This document shows positions 36,079 to 45,615 of a stretch of DNA of 64,000 nt, piece after piece (within the stretch, counting starts at the first letter, position 1; each line of letters opens with the position of its first letter). Under the pieces are notes generated by a model. It was not told where the DNA came from, searched no databases, and saw nothing but the letters and a program-made list of their open reading frames with translations. A program made the position numbers and the translations under genes. The stretch comes from CAVYXK01 sp963772445 (lineage in GTDB: Bacteria; Pseudomonadota; Alphaproteobacteria; Acetobacterales; Acetobacteraceae). The stretch covers positions 992,001-1,056,000 of the forward strand of contig CAVYXK010000019.1 in the NCBI GenBank assembly GCA_963772445.1, written 5' to 3'.

Positions 36079-37401
36079 CGAAGTCAGTCTGCTTGACCCA
36101 AATTGGCTGACAGGGGCGGTCTACCGCATTCTGGAGAAAGCGAGCGCGGTTGATCAGAACGGCGAATTTCTCCGTCAGAACCTGGCCGAGTGGCTTGATC
36201 CTGACCCCTATCCTCCGGAGCGGCATGAATTCATTCTGGATATGATGCAGGAGCCTGAGATCGGCCTCTGCTTCCGTGTGCCGGTACCACAGGAAGAGCG
36301 CTACCTCGTTCCGGAGGCTTTGCCAGCGAGCCGTCCCTTCCTTGGCGAGTGGCCAAACGACTTGCTGCGCTTCCGCTACCGATACAACTACTTGCCGCCA
36401 AGCCTGATCCCGCGTCTGATTGTCGAGTCCCACCGCAACCTTTTGCCGACAATGCCCCGCTGGCGGACTGGAGTTGTCCTTGTCACCCGCGATTGTAAGG
36501 TGTTGGTTCTGGCGGATCGCGATCGGCAACGGATCGACCTGCAAGTCGATGGCCCCGCTGCGCTTCGCCGGGCGGCCCTCAATGTCGTTCTGAACGATCT
36601 GGAGGCCGTACACGCGCTGAACCCTGAAGCCGAGCCTGTGGCGCTTGTGCCCCTGCCTGACTATCAGGATGAACAGGTCGGGTACGACCATCTTTTAGAG
36701 TTGGAGCGACGGTTTGGCCCAAGCCACAGCTTTTTGCCGGAAGGTGCCAGGTGTACTTACGAGGTCAGAGAACTTTTGGAGGGCGTCCGACGTGACGAAA
36801 ATGCCTCGCTGAAGCGGCCCTCGATCACCGATGATCTGAATAGAGTCACGAAGCCGCATACCGTCATCCTCGTCCATGGCATTCGAACAACCGCACTTTG
36901 GCAGAGCTCGATCAGGAGGGCTTTGGAAGATCAGGGCTTCAAGGTCCAACCAACAAACTATGGCAACTTTGACCTTCTGCGTTTCCTGTGCCCTGGGCAA
37001 TTCTTTCGTCGCCGGGTCGCAGATGATATCACAAGGCAGATCAGACACACGATCAGCCTGGCTGAGGGTGCGAAATGCTCGATTATTGCGCATAGCTTCG
37101 GCACGTTCATCGTTGCGAGCATATTGTTGGACCACACTGACCTCGAATTCAGGAGGATCATATTCTGCGGCAGCATTGTCCGATATAAATTCCGCTTCGA
37201 AGAATACAGTTCTCGCTTCGAACAGCCACTGATCAATGAAGTCGGGACCAGGGACATCTGGCCGGTGCTTGCAGCGACTGTCACCACTGGATACGGCTCG
37301 GCCGGAACTTACGGGTTCCGGCGCCCGGCTGTTCGTGATCGATGGCACAATGGCACGACTCACAGCGCATTCTTGAAGCGAGACTTCTGCGTGCGGTATT
37401 G

Positions 37402-39384
37402 CTGAAGTTGGACAGCAGGAATCTCGAAGTCACTGAACAGCAAGGAGAATCGGGAAAATTCAAGGCGGCGTGGCACCACGCCGCGGCCGGCCGCGGCGCT
37501 TCGGGGGTGGCATTGACGCCGCGTTGGGTGGCGGGGTCTTGGTTGGCAACTGACGGAACAATGGCGGCAAGGCGACACCGAGAGCCTGAAACAGACTGCC
37601 GGCACAGCCGGGCGCCTGGGGTCTGAGCACATAGCGCTTGGTGCTCTGCTCGATGGTGATCTGCTCGACGCGATCGAGGTCGCGAACGATATCCGCCCAT
37701 TCGGCGGTGACGCCAGCCGCAGCCAGCCGTTCATCGAGGTCCTTGCGCAGCAACAAGGCGAGAAACGAGCAGAACAGGTGTCCGGCGATGGCAGCATCTG
37801 ATTGATGATAGATCGGCCGGGTCTCGAGAATGGATTTTGCCGTTCTGAAGATCGCCTCCACTCTCCACAACTGCCGGTACGCCAGGGCAACCGAGAGGAA
37901 TGGTAGCTTGCTGTTGGTGCGCAGCACATAGAGCCCGTCGAAGCGGGCATCCTCGGCGACGCGGGCGGGATCGATCGCGAAGTGTCCCTCGCGCGGGGTT
38001 GCCAGGAACCGGCGATAACCGGCATTGCCGACCAGTTGCTTGTCCCCTCTTGGAGTTTGCCGCGCAGACTGTCGAGAATGACCTCACGCGCTGCGGCGTC
38101 GCGCTTGGCTTCTTCGGGGTTGAAGCAGACCACATAGCGGCGCGGCTTGCAGCCGGGTCCCCAATCGCCGACCACGACCTCCTTGACCTCGAGAGCGGTC
38201 TCGCTGCCGCGAGCGCGCTTCACCACCAGCGGTACCATCGGCCGATCGTCCGCCAGCACCACCTCGCGCACTTCGCTGTCGCTGCGCTCGCGCGCACCGA
38301 GGATGTACTCAAGGCCGAGCGCCTCCAGCTCGGTCATGGTCTCAGCGCTGATCATGCCGCGGTCGGCGACCACACACATCCGGGCAATGCCGAAGCGTTC
38401 CCGCAGACGGCTCACCACCGGCAGCAGCGCCTTCACATCGGTGGCGTTCCCCGGCCATGTCTCCGAGCAGATCGGCCGGCCCGCCTCATCGAGCACCACG
38501 CCGACGATCACCTGGCGCAGATCGGGGCGGTGGTCCTTCGACTTGCCGCGCTGGCCCAGGGTCTCGCCGCCGGCGCCGTAGAACATCAGCGAGGTGGTGT
38601 CGAACAGCACCACGGAGAGATCGCTGAACAGGCTGCGCCGGCGGGCGAACAGCTTCTCTTCGATCACGTCCTTGGTACGACGCGGGGCGCGGGTTGCGCC
38701 GGTCTGATCGGCCAGCTCTTCGCCCAGCCAGGCCATGGCGCGGTAGAGCTGGTGCAGTTCGAGGCCATCCGCGCCATCGATCAGATAGGCATCCAGCCAC
38801 TTCTCGCAGGCTCGGTCGGAGCCGGATACCATCAGCCGATGCAGCACACTGACAAACACCGCGCGTTCGAGGGAAAAGCCGAACCCCCGCCGCTGCGCCA
38901 GCTGTTCAATAACCCGGCGGCAGCCGCTCTGTTCCCAGAGCCGGCCAAACAGCAGTGCTGCACCGATGCGCATACTGGCACTGCTCTCAAGGGTTGCGGC
39001 CTCGCCGCTGGAGATCAGCATGGCGGTCTCGGAGAAACGTGCGCCGGAGCGCAGCAGGGTGTCGAGCTTGCCGTCGGCTTCGAGGTCTTCGATGCGCCCG
39101 AGTGTGGCCAACACGCGTTGGCTGGTGCGCCGGCCATCGCGGGTGTTCTCCACGATCTGCAGATAGCGGCGGTCGCCCGAGGGTTTGATGCGAAAGAACA
39201 TGCGGTGCCCAGTTGAGACACCGCTCGACTACATCGATTCTCCTCCTTATGCAAAGAGATTTTCGGAATCCTTGGCGCAAACATGGCACCGCAGATCAGC
39301 GCAAATTTCAGCCCGCACTCGATCAAGCTATTGAAATGACTCGTTTCACCTCTCGCTGCATCGCAGCGAACTGTCCAACTCCAG
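37402..39384 (-). mobile_element. IS1634-type insertion sequence, copy 2 (1983 bp)
   Basis: Same ends as copy 1 (CTGAAGTTGGACAG / CTGGAGTTGGACAG). A perfect 5-base target duplication TATTG lies at 37397-37401 and 39385-39389. One base shorter than copy 1 because of a deletion in the transposase. Inserted in the last part of the Roco gene, in the same orientation as copy 1. Confidence 0.92.
37460..39201 (-). pseudogene. IS1634-family transposase, one-base deletion
   Basis: Identical start to copy 1 (MFFRIKPSGDRRYLQIVENT) and near-identical sequence until GKLQEG, where TTGTCGCCCTC of copy 1 is TTGTCCCCTC (near 38043). The frame then reads TSNWSAMPVIAGSW and loses the C-terminal catalytic Glu region, which survives in another frame (37460-37927). 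As written this copy cannot make an active enzyme, though copy 1 could act on it in trans. Confidence 0.85.
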
Positions 39385-39633
39385 TATTGGGTGCCCTATC
39401 TGCGTGACGGTACAGTCGTTGAGGATGATGAGGAAGTCGAACCTCCGCCTTGGTGGCTCCAGATCGTAACCGCGGTCCAGCCTCGGTACGTGATTGCGAT
39501 CGTCGCGGTGGTGTTCGTTGGGTGGTTCTTGGCCCATTTTGTTTCGATATCATAGATTTTCGGAGTTCTGCTCCGAAGGCAATGCACCAGTGGGTAGCGG
39601 AACGGTGGGGCGGAGTTGTTGCAGCTATGCAGA

Positions 39634-40512
39634 TCATGCCCCAAGCCAATGGACTAATTTGATCGCCAACGCACCCAGTATGATCAACGTTGCTGCGACT
39701 TTCGCAATCGCGGTCAGGGGACGCTTCTCGACATCGCGGAACCACCACGCCGTAAACCGGCGAAGATAGTCAATTGGGAGCAACAACATTGTTACACTAC
39801 TGGATAACATGAACAGCATTGTCCACATAGAAGTGAGCAAAGTAGATGGTGTAAAGACCGCGAAAGGAGCAAAAGTGCTCCTGCTCATCGTAAAATAACT
39901 CCAAACAAAGTTAAGTCTTACGCTAGAAATTAGGAGGTGTGTAAATGGAATATAGAGGTCGCTAAATGTCAGATAAACGATAACGTCAAGGGTAGAAAAG
40001 AATAGAATTGGCAAAAGATATGATAGGACGATGTCGATAAGAAAAAAGTGCAATGTTGACAATGGTCCATGACTTTCGGAGATTATTCTCAATATAAATC
40101 TTGCCTTAGCCAGGGATATTAGATCTATAGTGAACCATAGTGGTATAATTATGCAATATACTGGCCAACCGTCTTCTACATTACTCAATACATAGCTCCA
40201 GTCCGGTCGCTTTGCAACAAGAAGGATTATCCAGAACAAGGTAGTAGCCAAAATCGATCGTAGGATGAACTTAACACTGAGGAGTGGCCCAAATATTCGG
40301 TCAAATATGCGGGGAACTACATTAGCTCCAAGCCTGCCGAGGTTAGTGGCGCCACCGCCGATTAACAAATCGGAGACATATCTCAGCGCGGGTTCGCTCG
40401 CGTCTTTCTCTAGCGCTCCGGCTCCACGCACCAAACCGGTAGCCAGGGCGACTGCACCCACGGGCATGCCGAACCCGGATAGAACGTCTGTAATCTCTTT
40501 GGGAATTGGCAT
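39634..40512 (-). CDS. AT-rich multi-TM membrane protein of unknown function
   Basis: 292 aa. The N-terminal segment (PKEITDVLSGFGMPVGAVAL ... LGANVVPRIFDRIFGPLL) is soluble, then about six TM helices (ILATTLFWIILLVA; VYCIIIPLWFTIDLISLA; FFLIDIVLSYLLPILFFSTL; MWTMLFMLSSSVTMLLLP; LIILGALAIKLVHWLG). The 39.8-40.4 kb stretch is strikingly AT-rich compared with everything around it, a sign of recent transfer. It converges with the Roco gene, stops 78 bases apart. No family recognised. Pairing with the Roco gene as one acquired module is a hypothesis. Confidence 0.7.
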   Translation of the reverse strand: MPIPKEITDVLSGFGMPVGAVALATGLVRGAGALEKDASEPALRYVSDLLIGGGATNLGRLGANVVPRIFDRIFGPLLSVKFILRSILATTLFWIILLVAKRPDWSYVLSNVEDGWPVYCIIIPLWFTIDLISLAKARFILRIISESHGPLSTLHFFLIDIVLSYLLPILFFSTLDVIVYLTFSDLYIPFTHLLISSVRLNFVWSYFTMSRSTFAPFAVFTPSTLLTSMWTMLFMLSSSVTMLLLPIDYLRRFTAWWFRDVEKRPLTAIAKVAATLIILGALAIKLVHWLGA

Positions 40513-40967
40513 CGTTAGTAGTAGTTCCCTGCCGCTGGCCCAGCGCAGCCCTGCCCATGCCTTTCTATGTCCCCTAGCTGCGGCCTGGCCTCTTCGTCGT
40601 AAACATGGTTGATCTAGACCCGTTTGCCAATGGTCGGATCAACCCCGCGCCCTCCGAGCTATAGAGAAGGCACGGAAACACAACATGGTGCCGGTGATCC
40701 GGACCGGGTGGGCATTGCTGGGCGAGCTGGCGATCCGCCATCCCTGCTACTCCATCGCCGGCTGGCATGCCACACACCTCGCCAGCCGATCGGCGCGTCG
40801 GCAGCCCGCGGAACGATGGGCCGGATCGCCGCAGCGATAAGCCGCCCCTGTGCTGTCTCTTCTGCGCCTTCTAGGGTGTAAGTGGCGGGCCAGCCTGGAT
40901 AGCTAGGCGAAGAAGGCGGTTCGGGATCGGGTTACACCTATGTTTTGGCAGGGAGAGACGAGACGAT
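40513..40967. other. Intergenic stretch, no supported gene
   Basis: 455 bases between the AT-rich membrane gene and the RusA-like gene; short GC-driven frames only. It must contain divergent promoters. Confidence 0.4.
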
Positions 40968-41682
40968 ATGCAGTTCAGACTTACCTACGAGGGACTCCTC
41001 TTAGGCGCGTCAAGGACCGACGCGAGGGCTCCTCATAAACATGAGATAAGGAGGGTATTCCACCGTCAACTGCGTCATTTTTGGGAGGTGACGCCAACCC
41101 TGCGCGACCGGATCGGTGCCATTGAGGGCGTTCCTACCCCTCAGTGTCCGTCCGGAAGGTTTGCGAGTTCTTTGAGTCGGTTAGCCTGTGGCCGAGAAAC
41201 GCTCTTGAACCCGCTGGATTCGTTGTGACTGTATAGCTGGCACCAATTCGTGAGGTGCCAAATGTGGACCGATGAGACGCGGGCTCGATATGACCGAAGC
41301 GGGCTGCGCTATCCGAGCGATTTGACGGATGATGAGTGGGCTCTGGTCAAGCCATTGATCCCGCCGGCGAAGCCCGGCGGGCGCAAACGCAAAGTCGATG
41401 AACGGGAAGTTGTGAACGGCATCATGTATGTGCTGAGCACGGGCTGCCAGTGGCGCTATATTCCGAAAGACCTGCCGCCAAGGAGCACGTTGCACGACTA
41501 CTTTGACCGCTGGAACTACGACGGCACGCTGGAGAAAATCCACCACACGCTCTATGTGAAATGTCGCGAAGAGATGCGGCGAGAGCCGAGTCCCACAGCT
41601 TGCGTGATCGACAGCCAAAGCGTGAAAAGCGCCGAAAAAGGCGGGGCCTGTATTGATCCGCATGGATACGATGCGGGCAAGA

Positions 41683-44243
41683 GTGCGCCTCGACGGCGCG
41701 CATCATCTATGGAGGAAGGTTCCATCCGGAGAGTTGTCGATTGATCCGGAAGCTGACGAGCGGCTTGGCTGGGCAACCGGCTGGGTCGAAGCCTCGTGAC
41801 AAAGACCGCCTTGGGCGGCCGAGCGATCCAATGGGCCGTAACGTGAGTGAAGTTCGAGCAGGCCTCGAAAAAGTCGATGCAGATGCCGACCCGTCTCTTG
41901 CTCGGGGAAGGCCGCGCGGGCAGGGAAGAAATCGACAAGCGCACCTGCCTGGTCTGCCGGGGTATTGGGCACGGCACGTTGGAAAGGTGATGCGGGTAAT
42001 CGAGGGAGACCCATCTGAGTCGGAGGTCGCGGCTCCAACACCGCGTATTGGCGGTGGACTCGGGCGGGTGTCGGACAGGGTCATCGTACCTGTTGAGACC
42101 GGGTAACGCCGGCGGAGGGAAGGGCCCTGACTTCTGGTGCGCTTTCGACGATGGCGAGGTGGGGGTGATTGGCGATGAGCCTTGAAACACCCGACAAGAT
42201 CAGGAACCTTCAGAGAAAGCTCTACCGCAAGGCGAAGGCGGAGCCTGCCTTCCGCTTCTACATTCTGTACGACAAAATCTGCCGCGAAGACGTGCTCCTA
42301 CACGCCTATGCGCTTGCCCGCGCCAATGCGGGTGCCCCAGGTGTGGACGGCGTGACGTTCGAGCAGATCGAGGCGTCGGGTGTAGAGGTCTGGCTGGCGG
42401 GCTTGCGCGAGGAACTCGTCTCAAGGACCTACCGGCCTGATCCGGTGCGGCGGGTGATGATCCCGAAGCCAGGCGGCGGCGAACGTCCGCTCGGCATCCC
42501 AACGATCCGGGACAGGGTGATCCAGACCGCTGCCAAGATCGTGCTGGAACCGGTCTTCGAGGCGGACTTTGAGGACAATGCCTACGGGTATCGACCGCGC
42601 CGAAGCGCGATCGATGCGGTCAAGGAAGCGCACCGGCTGCTATGCCGGGGCTACACCGATGTCGTCGATGCCGATTTGTCGAAATACTTCGACACGATCC
42701 CGCATGCGGACCTCCTGAAATCAGTGGCCCGCCGGATCGTCGACCGCCACGTGCTGTGGCTGATCAAGCTGTGGTTACGAGCGCCGGTCGAGGAGCGGGA
42801 TAGCGACGGGAAACGGCGGGTGAGCAGGGGCAAGGACCACAAGCGCGGCACACCACAAGGTGGGGTCGTAAGTCCGCTACTCTCCGTCATCTACATGAAC
42901 CGATTCCTGAAGCATTGGCGTCTGACGGGACGCGGCGAGGCTTTCCATGCGCACGTCGTTTCCTATGCCGACGACTTCGTCATCCTCAGCCGCGGCCACG
43001 CAGCGGAGGCTCTGACCTGGACGAAGGGGGTGATGACGAAGCTCGGGCTGACGATCAACGAGGCAAAGACCTCGGTGAAAAGTGCCCGGCGCGAAGGCTT
43101 CGACTTCCTTGGCTACACGCTGGGACCGCGCCACCTGCCGAACGGTGGTCGCTGGTATCTGGGGGCATGCCCGTCCAAGAAGAGCGTGCAGCGGGTCAAG
43201 ACCAAGATCGGCGACTTGCTGGTGCCGGGCAACAAGGGTGCCTGGGATGAAGTGCGAGCGCAGCTGAACCGTGTCCTACGCGGTTGGTCCGCTTACTTCT
43301 CCTATGGCGCTCTCGCCTCGGCCTATGAAGCCGTCGATCAACATGTCTACGACCGTGTGCTGCACTTCCTCCGCCAACGGCACGACGTGCAGGGGCGCGG
43401 TACAGGCCAGTTCTCCCGCGAGCATGTCTACGGGGAGTTGGGCGTACTGTGCCTTCGACGCGAGCGCGGGCGGTCGTCGCCGTGGGCCATGCGGTGAAGC
43501 CAGTCGGAAAGCCGGATGCGGGAAACCCGCACGTCCGGTTTGATGAGCGGGTTGTGTCAAGAAGACGCGAAAGCGTCATGCTGTACGAGAGATGGAGGGA
43601 GACCCTTCGAAGCCGCTTTGTAGGAGGAGGCTTCAAACCGCCATAAGCTGCTTCGGTCAAAAGCCGCGGTGGTGAACGTTATGGTTAAAAGGCGTGGCAG
43701 TGATCACGTCAGGTATGGATGAGAGAGACGAACGTGAGTGAACCTCTGACGACGCATCGAAACGAACTTGAGACGACATCGAAACCGGGGTTTCCCGCTT
43801 GCTCCGGGAACGGCATGGAGGATACCTACATACTGGCCATGCGGTGTCCGGTGTTCAGGAGGCGTGACTTTCATCTGGGCTCTCGGTACGGAACTTGAGA
43901 CCCTGGCGGGCCATGTCAAGGGAAAAGGCACAAGCGGGGGACCCGCGAGGCCGAAAGTACCGATGGGCCACGCTAGGCGCGGACTGCCCCATAGTAGCGA
44001 TGAAGCGGGGTAATGCCCGTGGAGCGAAGGGGGCGGGTCACTCGCGGCGCGGTCGTTGGGTCAACGGGAGACCGGAGGAACCCAACTTCTTTGTCGGAAG
44101 GCGACAGCCTTCGGTGGGTGGCACGAGCCGGATGAGGCGAGAGTTCTCACGTCCGGTTCTGTGAGAGGCCCGGGGTGAAACTCCCCGGGCCTACTCGGCG
44201 ACGGGAAACGGGGCACAGCTACCGCGCCCGTCCTCAACTCTAC
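41683..44243 (+). other. Group II intron(s), probable twintron
   Basis: The 5' end is GTGCGCC, the usual group II start, and the 3' end ...CTCTAC is set by exon frame. Two domain-V-like hairpins are present: 43509-43542 (AAGCCGGATGCGGGAAACCC...) after the reverse-transcriptase gene, and 44125-44160 (GAGCCGGATGAGGCG...). Between them (about 43645-44080) lies a second set of 5'-intron sequence (GATGAGAGAGACGAACGTGA ... CATAGTAGCGATGAAG) without an ORF. The simplest reading is an RT-encoding intron inserted near the 5' end of an ORF-less intron. The inner limits (about 41690 to 43645) are approximate. Confidence 0.65.
42175..43497 (+). CDS. ltrA: Group II intron reverse transcriptase/maturase
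   Basis: 440 aa from ATG 42175 (MSLETPDKIRNLQRKLYRKA). RT blocks: PGVDGVTFEQIEA, RRVMIPKPGGGERPLGIPTI, the catalytic YADD in VVSYADDFVILSRG, GYRPRRSAIDAV and QGGVVSPLLS, followed by the maturase X region (LNRVLRGWSAYFSYG). There is no HNH endonuclease domain at the C-terminus, so it likely uses an endonuclease-independent retrohoming route. The frame is intact. It would splice and mobilise its host intron. Confidence 0.93.
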   Translation: MSLETPDKIRNLQRKLYRKAKAEPAFRFYILYDKICREDVLLHAYALARANAGAPGVDGVTFEQIEASGVEVWLAGLREELVSRTYRPDPVRRVMIPKPGGGERPLGIPTIRDRVIQTAAKIVLEPVFEADFEDNAYGYRPRRSAIDAVKEAHRLLCRGYTDVVDADLSKYFDTIPHADLLKSVARRIVDRHVLWLIKLWLRAPVEERDSDGKRRVSRGKDHKRGTPQGGVVSPLLSVIYMNRFLKHWRLTGRGEAFHAHVVSYADDFVILSRGHAAEALTWTKGVMTKLGLTINEAKTSVKSARREGFDFLGYTLGPRHLPNGGRWYLGACPSKKSVQRVKTKIGDLLVPGNKGAWDEVRAQLNRVLRGWSAYFSYGALASAYEAVDQHVYDRVLHFLRQRHDVQGRGTGQFSREHVYGELGVLCLRRERGRSSPWAMR

Positions 44244-45091
44244 AGATCAAGGGAAAGAAGCGCCACATTCTGGTCGATACACTAGGGCTGTTGCTGCATG
44301 CCGTGGTTCACCCGGCTGACATTCAGGACCGTGATGGTGGCGTGCTGGTGCTAGCGACCTTGTTCGGCATGTTTCCCTTCCTGCAGAAGCTGTTCGCCGA
44401 TGCCGGATATCAGGGGCCGCAATTTCATGCTGCGGCGGCCACGGTCCTGCCGAAACTATCGATCGAGATCGTGAAACGCTCGGATCAGGCGAAAGGCTTC
44501 GAGGTGCTCCCAAAACGCTGGGTCGTCGAGCGTACCTTTGCCTGGTTAGGGCGCTGTCGTCGGCTGGCAAAAGATTTCGAGAACCTCACCCGAACTGCGG
44601 TTGCCTTCATCCGCCTTGCCTCGATCCGGCTCATGCTGAGAAGGCTCTGCAATCCCTGCTAAACTTTCCGGACAGACTCTCAGAGGGACGTGCTCGCCAA
44701 GTATTTCTCAAAAGACGGATATCGCTTTGTTCCACTAGTTGTAGAGCAGTTGTCTTTGTCATGCCGTCTCGATATCCTATGTCTCAGACCGGACCCACCT
44801 GGCTCGCTTATTAGGTCAGGTGATATAGACAACCGTCTTAAGACTTTGCTTGACTCGCTGAGAATGCCCAGTGGAGTGGAAGAACTTGGCGGTTACAACC
44901 AGCCATCGGATGGCGAAGGCCCATTTTTTGTTCTGTTGCCGGACGACAAGCTTATAACTCATGTCTCCGTCGAGACCGATGTTCTGCACGAACCGACTGG
45001 CGATGCATTCGACGTCAATGACGCGAGACTAGTCATAACGGTTACCATACGGCCGGTAAATATGACCTGGGCAAACATATACTTTGGTTAA

Positions 45092-45299
45092 CCCCGCGAG
45101 CCGCTCCGCCGCGACCCGCGCCATGAAGCTGTCGGCGTGGTGGACCAGCCGGCGACCATCATAGCGGAGGCGGCACAGCCGGTCGGGCTTTTGGGGGGGT
45201 AGGACCGGCTGCGCCGAGCCCGACCCACGTGGAGGGGACCGCCACGGATCGGGCTGCCAGCATAGACGCAACGAACGAGCCGGTCTTCCTAGCCTGGAC
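45092..45299. other. Short intergenic stretch
   Basis: Nothing supported between the RusA-like stop and the hairpin at 45300. Confidence 0.35.
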
Positions 45300-45330
45300 A
45301 AAAAAGCGCGCGCCGAAGAGGGGCGCGCGC
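45300..45330 (-). terminator. Rho-independent terminator (minus strand)
   Basis: Read on the minus strand: GCGCGCGCC-loop-GGCGCGCGC (9 bp) followed by six T. It may end transcription coming from the HD-GYP gene side. The next 285 bases (45331-45615) hold no supported gene, only a GGTAGC motif repeated three times near 45505-45530. Confidence 0.7.
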
Positions 45331-45615
45331 CGAGGTTGGCATAGGGAACGAAACGCCGCGGAGGAGGAACGGCGTCGGACCAAACAATGGCCTATCACGA
45401 GCCCGTGAGTCAGCCCCTGATTGCATGGCGAGGACTCGGCACGCGCGTCGCGCCTGTGCCGGCCTGCCGCCAAAGCTCCAGGTAGATAGGGGAATTTGCT
45501 ACCCGTTGCTACCCCGAGCCCACTCTCGCTACCCCATTTGAAGCCCGGAACCTCAGTGGCAGTAAAGCATCTCGCCAATAACCCCTCAATCTCCGCCTCC
45601 ACGGCCTCAACTCTC

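Larger units (their letters stand above)
33766..39555 (+). pseudogene. Roco-type protein: LRR - Roc GTPase - COR - alpha/beta hydrolase - TM (frameshift plus IS)
   Basis: ATG 33766 (an in-frame TAG lies 4 codons upstream). LRRs to about residue 460, then the Roc GTPase: P-loop VVGNEAVGKTS, DFGGQE, NKSD. Near 36070 the frame breaks at a tripled 7-base repeat; with two copies it stays open into a COR-like domain (LLDPNWLTGAVYRILEKASA), then a hydrolase-like domain (VILVHGIRTT; IIAHSFGTF with the nucleophile Ser) to RDFCVRY. An IS1634-type copy is inserted there. Removing 37402-39384 and one TATTG continues in frame WVPYLRDGTVVEDDEEVEPP, then a TM helix (YVIAIVAVVFVGWFLAHF) and stop at 39555. 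The restored protein is about 1,265 aa. Such proteins sense through LRRs and switch by GTP; the hydrolase is probably the effector at the membrane. Confidence 0.8.
41262..44662 (+). pseudogene. IS5-family transposase interrupted by group II intron
   Basis: Exon 1 from ATG 41262: MWTDETRARYDRSGLRYPSD...LTDDEWALVKPLIPP...VIDSQSVKSAEKGG...DPHGYDAGK. Exon 2 from 44244: (K)IKGKKRHILVDTLGLLLHAV, FADAGYQGPQF (second Asp), KRWVVERTFAWLGRCRRLAK (DDE Glu), ending RRLCNPC. The joined frame is continuous (DAGK-KIKGKKRH) if 41683-44243 is removed. The protein would be about 279 aa and complete, so functional after splicing. Confidence 0.82.
41144..44679 (+). mobile_element. IS5-family insertion sequence carrying group II intron(s)
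   Basis: Terminal inverted repeats GTGTCCGTCCGGAAGGTTT and, right end reversed, GAGTCTGTCCGGAAAGTTT. Flanked by TCA on both sides (41141-41143, 44680-44682), a TNA-type 3-base duplication as in part of the IS5 family. Without the intron sequence the element is 975 bp, a normal IS5 size. Total 3536 bp. Confidence 0.85.
40968..45091 (+). pseudogene. RusA-like protein gene split by IS5-family element
   Basis: The N-terminal part from ATG 40968 reads MQFRLTYEGLLLGASRTDAR ... HKHEIRRVFHRQLRHFWEV. The C-terminal part after 44682 reads RDVLAKYFSKDGYRFVPLVV, then RSGDIDNRLKTLLDSLRMP, DDKLITHVSVETD and NDARLVITVTIRP. Removing 41144-44679 and one TCA joins them in frame (VPTPQRDVLAKYF), giving about 195 aa. 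The DIDN...LLD...DDK pattern resembles the acidic active site of RusA-type Holliday junction resolvases, at low similarity. Lower GC than neighbours. Inactive as written. Confidence 0.75.

Noticed and set aside
20378..39384. A composite transposon bounded by the two IS1634-type copies
   Set aside because: Each copy has its own target duplication, so they inserted separately.
41741..42106. 121-aa frame before the intron reverse transcriptase
   Set aside because: Lies in the structured 5' part of the intron; no protein features.
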